This document shows positions 43,662 to 51,717 of a stretch of DNA of 64,000 bases, piece after piece; the first letter of the stretch is position 1; each line of letters begins with the position of its first letter. Where the stretch lies: contig JANQAD010000001.1 in assembly GCA_024707205.1 (NCBI GenBank), forward strand, positions 1,949,979-2,013,978, in the 5' to 3' direction. The notes under the pieces are model-generated. The model did not search any database, was not told where the DNA came from, and saw only the letters and a list, made by a program, of their open reading frames with translations. Both the position numbers and the translations under genes were made by a program. Source of the stretch: Demequina sp. Lineage in GTDB: Bacteria; Actinomycetota; Actinomycetes; Actinomycetales; Demequinaceae.

Positions 43662-44379
43662 TCCGTTCGTGAGGCAGCGGGCCCTCGCGGGCTTCGCCGG
43701 TGAAGGGCAGTCCGCGCTGAGCCGGGCACGCGTCGCGATCGTCGGCGTCGGGGGCCTCGGGTGCCCCGTTGCCCAGTACCTGGCCGCGGCGGGCGTTGGA
43801 GCGCTGACGCTCATCGACTCGGACTCGGTGAGCATCACCAACCTCCATCGCCAGGTGCTCTTTGGGCCGGATGACGTTGGGCAGCGCAAGGTCGATGTCG
43901 CCGCCTCCGCGCTGCGCTCTCGCGCCCCATGGACCGCGGTCACCCCGCTCGACGCGCGCCTCTCGGACGCCACCGCCGGGGGCGTCCTCGCGGGCCATGA
44001 CGTCGTCGTGGACGCCACCGACACGTTCGCGAGCCGACGCATCGTCGCGAGCGCGGCGGCCGCGAACGGAACTCCGCTCGTGTGGGGAGCGGTGAACGGC
44101 TGGCACGGCCAGGTCACGGTGTTCGACGCGAGCATCGGGCTCGACGACGTCTTTCCCGAGGATCCGCCGCTCGAGCTCGACGCATGCGAGAACGCGTCGG
44201 TCCTCGGCACGCTGTGCGGTCAGGTCGGCACCGCAATGGCCACCGAGGTCGTCAAGGTCGTCACCGGTGCGGGCGCGCCGCTTGTCGGCACCCTCGCGAT
44301 CCTCGACGCCCGCTCGGGGCGCTGGCGCGAGGTCGCCGTCAAGCCCGCCGTGCCCGTGAAGCGCCCCACCCATGCGTGA
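43642..44379 (+). CDS. moeB: ThiF/MoeB-family adenylyltransferase
   Basis: A 245-residue E1-like enzyme predicted to adenylate the C-terminal Gly-Gly of MoaD. It has VAIVGVGGLGCPVAQYLAAA, NLHRQVLFGPDDVGQRKV and DATDTFASRR, but lacks both CxxC zinc pairs of typical MoeB (the CYRC region reads ASIGLDDVFPED) and has no rhodanese domain. A Cys in LDACENASVLG and one in GTLCGQVG remain. moaD closes the same operon. The GTG start lies inside cbiX. Confidence 0.85.
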   Translation: MTQVEPDPFVRQRALAGFAGEGQSALSRARVAIVGVGGLGCPVAQYLAAAGVGALTLIDSDSVSITNLHRQVLFGPDDVGQRKVDVAASALRSRAPWTAVTPLDARLSDATAGGVLAGHDVVVDATDTFASRRIVASAAAANGTPLVWGAVNGWHGQVTVFDASIGLDDVFPEDPPLELDACENASVLGTLCGQVGTAMATEVVKVVTGAGAPLVGTLAILDARSGRWREVAVKPAVPVKRPTHA

Positions 44380-45576
44380 CGTCGCCGCCCACGCCGCCGC
44401 CGCTCGCGCGCTCGTGAGCCCGCTTCCCGTTGTGTCCGTGCCGCTCGACGACGCGCTTGGGCGCGTGCTCGCCCACGATGTGGTGGCCCTGTGGTCCAGC
44501 CCTCCGTTCACGAACTCGGCGATGGATGGCTATGCCCTGCTTGGGGCCGACGCTGCGGCAGCGAGCGCGGACGCTCCCGTTCTCTTGACCCTCGTGGGTG
44601 AGTCGGCGGCCGGGCGGCCCTTTGAGGGCACCGTTTCTGCGGGCCAGGCGGTGCGCATCATGACGGGAGCCGTGGTCCCCGAAGGGGCCGACGCCGTTGT
44701 TCCCATCGAACGCGCGAGCGACGACGGCGCGGTGGTGAGCGTGCGGGAGGCGCCGCGGCCCGCGGCGCACATTCGGCGCGTTGGCGAGGACGTGGGAGAG
44801 GGGGACACCGTGCTCAAGGCGGGCACCGTGCTCACTGCCGCCCGCCTCGCCGCCGCCGCCAGCGTCGGGCATGCCAACGTGCCCACGCGACCGGCCGCTG
44901 TTGTGGCCATCCTCGCCACGGGCGACGAGCTCGTGGCTCCGGGCGTGGTGCCGGGGCCCGGCCAGATCGCCGATTCGAACTCCGTGGTGCTCGCGGGGCT
45001 CGTGCGTGCCGCGGGGGCGACCGTGCTCCGCCTCCCGCACACGAGCGACGACCCCGAGGCCCTCCTCGATGCGCTTCATGGCGTGGAAGCCGACCTCATC
45101 GTCACCACGGGCGGCGTCTCCAAGGGCGCGTACGACGTGGTGAAGGGCGCGCTTGCGCCTCGCGGCGTGGACTTCGTAGACGTTGCGATGCAGCCCGGCA
45201 AGCCACAGGGCCTCGGGCTCGTGAACGGTGTGCCCATCGCGTGCCTGCCAGGGAACCCGGTCTCCGTGCTGGTGTCTTTCGCGGTCGTCGTTCGCCCCAT
45301 GCTGCGCGTGCTGCAGGGCGAGGCGGATCCGTCCCCCGCACCGCGGTGGCCGCAGAAGGCTGGAACTGCCCCGCGGGCAGGCAGCAGTACATGCCCGTGC
45401 GCTGGGTGGGGGACGGGGAGGCGGGTCGCGGTGAGGTGGCGCCCGCGACCGCCCGCGGATCGGGCTCCCACCTCGTGGCGAGCCTCGCCAAGGCGGAGGC
45501 GCTCGCCGTGATCCCTGCAGAGACGGACCAGGTTCGCGCTGGCGATACCGTGGTGGTCATGGAGATAGGCGGATGA
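44372..45576 (+). pseudogene. moeA: Molybdopterin molybdotransferase MoeA with an apparent -1 frameshift near the C-terminus
   Basis: MoeA inserts molybdenum into molybdopterin. The first frame runs from ATG 44372 through FTNSAMDGYALL, ILATGDELVAPG, SNSVVLAGLVRAAG, VTTGGVSKGAYDVVKGAL and CLPGNPVSVLVSF, then loses homology after GEADPSP. The missing domain IV (AAEGWNCPAGRQQYMPVRWV to MEIGG) is encoded in the next frame up to 45576. One extra C in the five-C run 45333-45337 restores a full 400-residue protein. Without it a product of 379 residues with a nonsense tail ends at 45511. Sequencing error and true mutation are both possible. Confidence 0.85.
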
Positions 45577-46040
45577 GCGAGTTCGTGCACCTCGACGATG
45601 CGGGCCACGCGCGAATGGTCGACGTCACGGCGAAGCAGCCGACGGTGCGGGCCGCGACCGCTCGCGCCTTCGTGGAGGTCGGCGCTGACGTGGTGGCCAG
45701 GCTTCGCGACGGCTCCGTTCCCAAGGGAGACGCGCTCGCGGTGGCGCGCGTGGCCGGCATCCAGGCGGCGAAGCGCGCCCCGGACCTCATCGCTCTCGCG
45801 CACGTCATCGGCGTGCATGGGGTGGAACTGGACCTGGAGATCCGCGACGGCGGCGTGGAGATCACCGGCACCGTGCGCACCGCGGACCGCACGGGCGTGG
45901 AGATGGAGGCGCTGACGGCAGTCTCCGTGGCCGCCCTGAACGTGATCGACATGGTCAAGGGCCTCGATCGCCGGGCGGCGATCCGGGACGTGGAGCTGGT
46001 GTCCAAGGAGGGCGGCAAGTCCGGGACATGGCGGCGCTGA
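45573..46040 (+). CDS. moaC: Cyclic pyranopterin monophosphate synthase MoaC
   Basis: A 155-residue enzyme acting after MoaA in molybdopterin synthesis. VDVTAKQPTVRAATARAFV, KGDALAVARVAGIQAAKR, LIALAHVIG, VEMEALTAVSVAALNVIDMVK are visible; the usual LCHP reads LAHV, so the Cys beside the catalytic His is Ala and the Pro is Val. The catalytic Lys, Glu and Asp are kept. ATG 45573 overlaps the restored moeA stop and the gene overlaps mobA by 13 bases. Confidence 0.93.
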   Translation: MSEFVHLDDAGHARMVDVTAKQPTVRAATARAFVEVGADVVARLRDGSVPKGDALAVARVAGIQAAKRAPDLIALAHVIGVHGVELDLEIRDGGVEITGTVRTADRTGVEMEALTAVSVAALNVIDMVKGLDRRAAIRDVELVSKEGGKSGTWRR

Positions 46041-46609
46041 CGCCCCCTGACGTTGACTACGCCGCGATCGTGTTGAGCGGCGGCCGCGCCCGTCGCCTCG
46101 GCGGCGCGTCGAAGCCCGATCTCGTGGTCGGCGGCGAGCCGCTCCTGGTGTCAGCGCTCAAGGCGGCCGCGGGCGCTGCGGCGACCATCGTCGTCGGACC
46201 GCCAAGCGCCCACCACCCGCCGGAGCTGACTACCAGGGAGGACCCTCCAGGCGGCGGTCCGGTTGCCGCCATTGCCGCCGGTCTGGGCCTGGTTGGGGAC
46301 GCCGAGTGGGTGCTCGTGCTCGCGTGCGATACGCCCCGGGCGGCAGCCGCAGTGCCGGTGTTGCTCGCGGCGGCGAACAGCGGGCCCGACGCTGTTGTCG
46401 GGTTCGCGGATGGCCACCGGCAGCCTCTTCTCGCCCTATACAGGAGGGACGCCCTCGCGTCCGCGCTTGCCGTCATGGACGTGGAGTCCGCGTCCATGAG
46501 GGCGCTGCTTGACGGTCTCGACGTGGTCGAGGCGGAGCTGCCTGAGGGGGCCGCGAAAGACCTGGATACGTGGGAAGATGTTGAGCAGGCACGAAGGGAG
46601 TTCTCATGA
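46028..46609 (+). CDS. mobA: MobA-like molybdenum cofactor guanylyltransferase
   Basis: A 193-residue nucleotidyltransferase. The GTP loop LSGGRARRLGGASKPDLVVG and the metal Asp in VLACDTPRAA are typical of MobA, which adds GMP to Mo-molybdopterin to give the bis-MGD cofactor of NarG-type enzymes. ATG 46028 lies inside moaC; the stop overlaps the next small gene. Its operon position supports MobA over other NTP-transferases. Confidence 0.88.
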   Translation: MAALTPPDVDYAAIVLSGGRARRLGGASKPDLVVGGEPLLVSALKAAAGAAATIVVGPPSAHHPPELTTREDPPGGGPVAAIAAGLGLVGDAEWVLVLACDTPRAAAAVPVLLAAANSGPDAVVGFADGHRQPLLALYRRDALASALAVMDVESASMRALLDGLDVVEAELPEGAAKDLDTWEDVEQARREFS

Positions 46610-46869
46610 CTGGGGACAGCGTTCTTGACGCGTGGGTCGCGGCACTCGCGAAGAAACTTGACGTGGATCTCGGCGACCTGGACGTGCAGGCGATCCTCGA
46701 TGTGGCCCGCGATGCCGCGCACAATGTGATGCGGCCCGGCGCCCCCATCGCGACCTTCATGGTGGGCTATGCCTCGGCGACCCGAGGTGGCGGTCCTGAG
46801 GCCATTGCGGCCGCGGGCGAGGCCGTGAGCGCTGCCGCCCTCGCCTGGCCGCAGGGCACGCCCCAATGA
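46606..46869 (+). CDS. Small DUF6457-like protein in the Moco operon
   Basis: An 87-residue acidic, Ala-rich, probably helical protein (VLDAWVAALAKKLDVDL, VARDAAHNVMRPGAPIATFM). It resembles the short actinobacterial DUF6457 proteins that are often found beside mobA. No catalytic motif is evident. Overlapping starts and stops with mobA and moaD show it is an integral part of the operon, so a role in cofactor assembly or chaperoning is likely but unproven. Confidence 0.75.
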   Translation: MTGDSVLDAWVAALAKKLDVDLGDLDVQAILDVARDAAHNVMRPGAPIATFMVGYASATRGGGPEAIAAAGEAVSAAALAWPQGTPQ

Positions 46870-47102
46870 CCAGAGTGCGCCTCTTTGCCGCGGCCGCGGA
46901 GGCTGCGGGCGTGGACGAGCTGACGGCCGACTTCGCGACTCTCGCGGAACTCGAGCGTGACCTCGACGAGCGCTTCGGAGACGCGTTCGCGCGCATCCGC
47001 ACCCAGTGCTCCGTGATGGTCGACGGCGAACGCAGCACGGGCGACCGTGCCCTCGCCGCGGGTCAGACCGTGGACGTGCTGCCCCCGTTCGCAGGCGGCT
47101 AG
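46866..47102 (+). CDS. moaD: Molybdopterin synthase small subunit MoaD
   Basis: A 78-residue ubiquitin-fold sulfur carrier ending in the required Gly-Gly (VLPPFAGG). It receives sulfur through adenylation by the MoeB-like enzyme and works with MoaE, encoded in the opposite operon. Last gene of the + operon; its TAG overlaps the nirK TAG on the other strand through a shared CTAG. Confidence 0.93.
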   Translation: MTRVRLFAAAAEAAGVDELTADFATLAELERDLDERFGDAFARIRTQCSVMVDGERSTGDRALAAGQTVDVLPPFAGG

Positions 47103-48427
47103 TCGGTCACCTCGAATACGCCCTGCGCGCCCTTCTCGCTCAGGCTCATGGCGTGGTTGACGAACGCGTAGTGGCCGGGCTCTCCCGCGGTGAACTCCAC
47201 GAAGCCGCCCTGCGCCGGCAGCAGCGGCAGCACTTGAGCGCCCGTGGTGCCGGTGTCGACGCCCTCGGTCCAGACCCGATCGAACTGCTCTCCAACCACA
47301 TGGAATGACAGCGCCTCGTTCGGGCCGGCGTTGAGCACCCACACGCGCACCCGCTCGCCCGAGCGCACGGGCAACGGGTGCTCCACGTACTGGAACGCGC
47401 GGCCGTTGAACGCCATCACGTCGGGGGCGAGCGCGGCCAGCTTGTCCGTGTTCGCGGGCTCGCCGTTCGCGCCCAGGTAGATCTCGGATTCCACCAGCAC
47501 GTAGGAGCGATCCACGGGAGTCAGATCATCCGGCTCGATCACCACCGCCCCGAACATCCCGCTCGCAATGTGCTGCGACATGGGCATCGTGGAGCAGTGA
47601 TACATCCAGATACCAGGCCTATCGGCGGTGAATGCGTAGACGAGGCTCTCGCCGGGCTCAATGGTGCGCATCGGTTCGTCTGGAGCGAGCTCGCCCGCGT
47701 GGAAGTCGATCGAGTGCCCCATCGTGCCGTCGTTGACCAGGGTCACGCGGAACGTGTCGCCCACCTTGCCGTGAAGAATCGGTCCGGGTGTGGTGCCGTT
47801 GTAGGTCCACACGGCGCGCGTGACGCCCTCCGCGATCGTCTCCGTGCTCTCGGTCACGGTGAGGGTGACGTCGTGAACGGTGCCGGGCTCCAGGGACGGC
47901 AGTGCGGCGTCCCTCGCGGGGGTTAGCGCGGCCTGCTCCATGAGCGCCGCCATCGTCGGCGCGGAGACGGCGGCGTCGTCCGTGTGCGACGGGCTGGGGC
48001 TCGCGCCGCCCACCGCCACGATGTCGAGGCTCATTCCCATGGCACGGTGGCCCGCGATGGTGCACCACGCCTGAGTGCCGGCGGTGATGACTCCGGCGTC
48101 CACCGTGCCGCTCTCGCCCGGCGCCAGGCGATCGGTGCCTACGCCAGACGCGAGCACCAGATCGTGCACCGCGTCCCCCGTGTTCTCGAACGTGATGACC
48201 AGGCGGTTGCCCGCGGGCACCTCGATGCGGTTGGGCACGTAACTCATTCCGGCCACCTTGACCGTCACCGTCGTCGTCTGGCCGGTTGTAGTGCCCGACG
48301 CTGTGGTTCCCGGCTCGCTGCCGCCCCGCTCTGCGGTGGCCCACAGCAGCGCGGCGAGGGTGACGAGCACCACCGCGAGCACCCCGATCACCGCTTGCGC
48401 GACCCGGTTCGCGCGCTGTTCGGTCAT
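47099..48427 (-). CDS. nirK: Copper-containing nitrite reductase NirK with an extra N-terminal cupredoxin domain
   Basis: A 442-residue protein anchored by one N-terminal helix. Residues 50-140 form a cupredoxin with a type-1-like site (His88, Cys122, His127, Met132). Residues 175-442 form the two-domain NirK core: type-1 copper ligands His238, Cys278, His286, Met291; type-2 ligands His243, His277, His376; catalytic Asp241. It reduces nitrite to NO outside the membrane. The fused domain may accept electrons directly. Last gene of the nar/Moco - operon; ATG-type overlap with the membrane protein gene upstream. Confidence 0.9.
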   Translation of the reverse strand: MTEQRANRVAQAVIGVLAVVLVTLAALLWATAERGGSEPGTTASGTTTGQTTTVTVKVAGMSYVPNRIEVPAGNRLVITFENTGDAVHDLVLASGVGTDRLAPGESGTVDAGVITAGTQAWCTIAGHRAMGMSLDIVAVGGASPSPSHTDDAAVSAPTMAALMEQAALTPARDAALPSLEPGTVHDVTLTVTESTETIAEGVTRAVWTYNGTTPGPILHGKVGDTFRVTLVNDGTMGHSIDFHAGELAPDEPMRTIEPGESLVYAFTADRPGIWMYHCSTMPMSQHIASGMFGAVVIEPDDLTPVDRSYVLVESEIYLGANGEPANTDKLAALAPDVMAFNGRAFQYVEHPLPVRSGERVRVWVLNAGPNEALSFHVVGEQFDRVWTEGVDTGTTGAQVLPLLPAQGGFVEFTAGEPGHYAFVNHAMSLSEKGAQGVFEVTD

Positions 48428-49764
48428 GACTCCTCCGTAGGGGTCACGGGCGGCCGCGTGCCGAGCGGGGGCAAAGGCTCGAATGCATCTTCGCGGTGCG
48501 CGCGGCGGGCCTTAGCCTGGCGAGCGCCGGCGGCGGCCAAGGCAACGACGTCGGCCGCGAACGTGAGGATCACGAGCAGCCACCACGCCCACCGCGCGGC
48601 GGAGCCGACGCCGATCGTCACGGCGAGCGCGACGAGGGCCACGTTCCGCACCACGAGCCGCGCCGTGGCGAGCGTCTCGATGGTTGCGATCCCCGTGCGC
48701 ACGGGCGTGGGGCCGCCGCCAACAACGACGGGTAGCAGGTACGAGAGGGCTCCGACGAAGATCTGCGCCACCGACGCGGCCCCGATGACCGGAATCCACT
48801 GGACGGCGGACTGCTGAGCCGCAGCAGCGTCGGGCGCCCTGGCGATGAGAACCGCGAAAGCCGCGATGCCGAGCCCGCCCCAGGCAACGCCGGCGACCAT
48901 GGACCACGCCGCGTACTCGCGTGGGCCGCGCCGCGCCGTCGCCTTCGCGAGCGGGAGGCCGATCCACGCGCCAAGCCCAATGCCGTAGACCGCGAGCGAG
49001 ACGCCGGCCACGACGGTCCAGCCCGCGAGCACGGAAACGGCGGCCACACCGACAGCCGCCACGAGGAAGGGGAGCGCTCGCACCGCGGAAGGCGCGGCGT
49101 CGTCCTCCATCTTGGTGCGCAGCACCGTGGGGCCGAGCGTCACGAGCGTGCCCGCGATCGACAGCCCAAGCCAGCCGCACACCATGAGCAGCGAGTGGGC
49201 GAGAGCCCAGCGGTCGAGGGCGTCGGAGATCCAGGCCGGCGCGTGAGCGTCGAGGGTGCCTACGGCCAGCACGCCGGCGACCGCGCACCCCGCCACGAAC
49301 AGCGCGGCGGCTGCCACGTAGAAGCGGATCACCGCCCGGAAGCGAGAGCCAAGCGCGGTGCGGCTCGCGGACGCGAGCGCCCAGCCGTGCCACGCGACCG
49401 CGGCGCCCACGAGCGTGGCCGCCGCGACCACGAGCGGGATCACGCCCGCCCACATGCCCGCCACGAGGGCCACGAGCGAGGCGTTGAAGGCGATGGCGCG
49501 GATGAAGGCATCGCGAGCCCCGCCGCGGTAGTCGGGCGGCAGGCGAAGGATACCGCGGGCGAAATACCAGGACCATTGCATGATCCCGTTGGTCAGGACG
49601 CCCAGGGTGACGAGGTGAATCGTGGTCCACCACGCCTGCGGCACGTCCACCGTTGAGGTCACCACGAGTGCCGCGCACACGATAGCGGCGATCATCCATA
49701 CCGAGGTGATCCTGTCGGTGCGGGGGCGTCGTGAACGGCGCGCGGGAGTGTTTGTGGTGGGCAC
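48424..49764 (-). CDS. Multi-pass membrane protein coupled to nirK, possibly NnrS-like
   Basis: A 446-residue protein with about twelve helices. Two similar segments, IHLVTLGVLTNGIMQWSWYF (His50) and AHSLLMVCGWLGLSIAGTLV (His190), each place a His at the head of a helix followed by a Gly-rich stretch, as in NnrS and haem-copper oxidase-like proteins. Other His are at 126 and 174. Its stop overlaps nirK, so a role in NO handling, copper delivery or electron supply to NirK is inferred. Assignment to NnrS is tentative. Confidence 0.6.
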   Translation of the reverse strand: MPTTNTPARRSRRPRTDRITSVWMIAAIVCAALVVTSTVDVPQAWWTTIHLVTLGVLTNGIMQWSWYFARGILRLPPDYRGGARDAFIRAIAFNASLVALVAGMWAGVIPLVVAAATLVGAAVAWHGWALASASRTALGSRFRAVIRFYVAAAALFVAGCAVAGVLAVGTLDAHAPAWISDALDRWALAHSLLMVCGWLGLSIAGTLVTLGPTVLRTKMEDDAAPSAVRALPFLVAAVGVAAVSVLAGWTVVAGVSLAVYGIGLGAWIGLPLAKATARRGPREYAAWSMVAGVAWGGLGIAAFAVLIARAPDAAAAQQSAVQWIPVIGAASVAQIFVGALSYLLPVVVGGGPTPVRTGIATIETLATARLVVRNVALVALAVTIGVGSAARWAWWLLVILTFAADVVALAAAGARQAKARRAHREDAFEPLPPLGTRPPVTPTEES

Positions 49765-49785
49765 TGCTTGTCCTTACGGGTCTGG

Positions 49786-50781
49786 TCAGCCGCCGATGGC
49801 GCTCATGGGACGGGATGGCTGCACAAACGCGGGGTCGTCGATGCCGTGGCCGGGGCGCTTGGTCGCCACGCACGCGATCATCGCCTCGGCGATGCGGTCG
49901 TCGTCGGCGCCCTCGCGCAAGAGGGTGCGCAGGTCGGATTCCTCGTGGGCGAAGAGGCAGTTGCGGAACTGGCCGTCCGCGGTGAGGCGCACGCGGTCGC
50001 AGCGCTCGCAGAAGGTGCGGGTCACGGAGGCGATGACGCCAACCGTGACGTCCGCGCCCGCGATCGCCCATTCCTCGGCCGGGGCGGTGCCGTGGATGCC
50101 GAGCGGCGTGAGCTCAAAGCGGCGGGAGATTGCGGCGAGGATCTCGTCTGCCGTCACCATCTCCTCGCGGCGCCACGTGTGCCCCGCGTCGAGCGGCATG
50201 TGCTCGATGAAGCGCATCTGCAGGCCGCGGTCCACGGCGAACTGCACCAGGTCCGCGATCTCGTCGTCGTTGACACCGCGCATAATCAAGGCGTTGAGCT
50301 TGATTGGCGCGAATCCGACGGCGCGGGCCGCCTCGATCCCTGCGAGCGTGTCCGCGAGCCGGTCTCGCCGCGTGAGCTCGATGAACCGCGCCCGCTGCAG
50401 CGTGTCCAGCGAGATGTTGACCCTGTTGAGCCCGGCGTCGCGCAAAGGAGCGGCGAGCGACGGCAGCCGCAGCGCGTTGGTGGTGAGCGAGAGATCGAGC
50501 GGTCCGTCAGGGGTGGTGATCGCCGCGAGCTCGGCGACCACGTCGACGATCGCGGGCCGCAGCAGCGGCTCTCCGCCGGTCAGCCGCACCTCGCGGACGC
50601 CGAGCGAGACGGCGATGCGAGCGAGCCGCACCAGCTCGTCGGTCGTGAGGAGGGTGGAGGATGCCAGCCACGGCACGCCGTCGGCCGGCATGCAATACGT
50701 ACACCTCAGCGAGCAGCGGTCGGTGAGCGAGATGCGCAGGTCCGTGTGGACCCGTCCATAGCGATCTACCAGGCGATTCAT
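49786..50781 (-). CDS. moaA: GTP 3',8-cyclase MoaA
   Basis: A 331-residue radical-SAM enzyme starting molybdopterin synthesis. N-terminal cluster CSLRCTYC, SAM motif LTGGEPLLRP, C-terminal cluster FCERCDRVRL then NCLF, and the terminal Gly-Gly (SAIGG) required for activity are all present. ATG 50781 overlaps moaE. Lies in the same operon as narGHJI. Confidence 0.96.
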   Translation of the reverse strand: MNRLVDRYGRVHTDLRISLTDRCSLRCTYCMPADGVPWLASSTLLTTDELVRLARIAVSLGVREVRLTGGEPLLRPAIVDVVAELAAITTPDGPLDLSLTTNALRLPSLAAPLRDAGLNRVNISLDTLQRARFIELTRRDRLADTLAGIEAARAVGFAPIKLNALIMRGVNDDEIADLVQFAVDRGLQMRFIEHMPLDAGHTWRREEMVTADEILAAISRRFELTPLGIHGTAPAEEWAIAGADVTVGVIASVTRTFCERCDRVRLTADGQFRNCLFAHEESDLRTLLREGADDDRIAEAMIACVATKRPGHGIDDPAFVQPSRPMSAIGG

Positions 50782-51197
50782 GCGAGGCCCACCCAGCTGT
50801 GGGAGCCGTCGGCCATGATCTCGCGCTTCCAGATGGGCAGTTCGGCCTTGATGCGTTCCACTGCCTCTCGGCACGCGTCGAAGGCGGCCGCCCGGTGGGC
50901 GTGCGCCGCCGCGGCGACGATTGCGGGCTCTCCCACCGCGAGCGTCCCCACGCGATGGGACAGGGCGATGACGGCGCCGTGCGCCCGCTCGACCTCGGCG
51001 ACGATCCGCTCGAGCACGGCGGCCGCATTGGGGTGCGCCGAGTACTCGAGCGCGGTCACCACCCCCTCGACGCTCGGATCGTGGTCCCGCACGAGGCCCA
51101 CAAAGGTCGCCACCGCGCCGTGGGACGGATCGCTCACAGCGGCGACGTGCTCATCGAGGGACAGCGGCAGCGCGCTGAGCGCGGCGATCGCGGGCAT
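50778..51197 (-). CDS. moaE: Molybdopterin synthase catalytic subunit MoaE
   Basis: A 139-residue enzyme adding two sulfurs to cPMP with thiocarboxylated MoaD. GAVATFVGLVRDHD, ALEYSAHPNAA, HRVGTLAVGEPAIVAA, HRAAAFDACREAVERIK and the catalytic Lys pair in IKAELPIWKREIM are seen. Overlaps mogA and moaA. Confidence 0.95.
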   Translation of the reverse strand: MPAIAALSALPLSLDEHVAAVSDPSHGAVATFVGLVRDHDPSVEGVVTALEYSAHPNAAAVLERIVAEVERAHGAVIALSHRVGTLAVGEPAIVAAAAHAHRAAAFDACREAVERIKAELPIWKREIMADGSHSWVGLA

Positions 51198-51703
51198 CAG
51201 TGGTCACCGCCGTCCAGCTGCTCGATCGCGTGGGCGAGCACATCCGGAAGCACCTCGAGCGCAGACGCCACTGCGGACGGCGCGCCGGGCAGATTGACCA
51301 CGACCGCGGGCCGTGGGCGCGCGGTGACGCCGGCGAGCCCGCGCGACAGCGCCACGAGCGGGGTTCGCCCAGCGTCGCGCTGCCGCAGCAGCTCAGGAAT
51401 GCCGGGCAACTCGTGCTCGAGCAGGGGGGCGGTGGCCTCGGGGGTCGCGTCCCGCGGCCCCACCCCCGTGCCGCCCGTGGTCACCACCGCTCTGGCGCCC
51501 GACGCTATGGCCCCCTCGATCGCCAGCCTCACCTCGGTGACGTCGTCACCGACGGTGACCAGGTCCGTTCTGGCCCCGCGGTGGGCGAAGGTCGAGGCGA
51601 TCACTGGTCCCGTAGCGTCGGGCCTCTCGCCGGAGGCGGCACGATCGGAGACGGTGACGATGGCGACGTGTAGGCCGTCAAGGGAGGGGGTATTGGCAAT
51701 CAC
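51197..51703 (-). CDS. mogA: Molybdopterin adenylyltransferase (MogA/MoaB family)
   Basis: A 168-residue protein adenylating molybdopterin before MoeA acts. It has VAIVTVSDRAASGERPDATG, VVTTGGTGVGPRDATPEAT and ARPRPAVVVNLPGAPSAV. Start GTG 51703 lies 14 bases after the narI stop; no better codon is near. Its place after narI joins the cofactor genes to the nitrate reductase operon. Confidence 0.92.
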   Translation of the reverse strand: MIANTPSLDGLHVAIVTVSDRAASGERPDATGPVIASTFAHRGARTDLVTVGDDVTEVRLAIEGAIASGARAVVTTGGTGVGPRDATPEATAPLLEHELPGIPELLRQRDAGRTPLVALSRGLAGVTARPRPAVVVNLPGAPSAVASALEVLPDVLAHAIEQLDGGDH

Positions 51704-51717
51704 TCTTGGCGGCGCTC

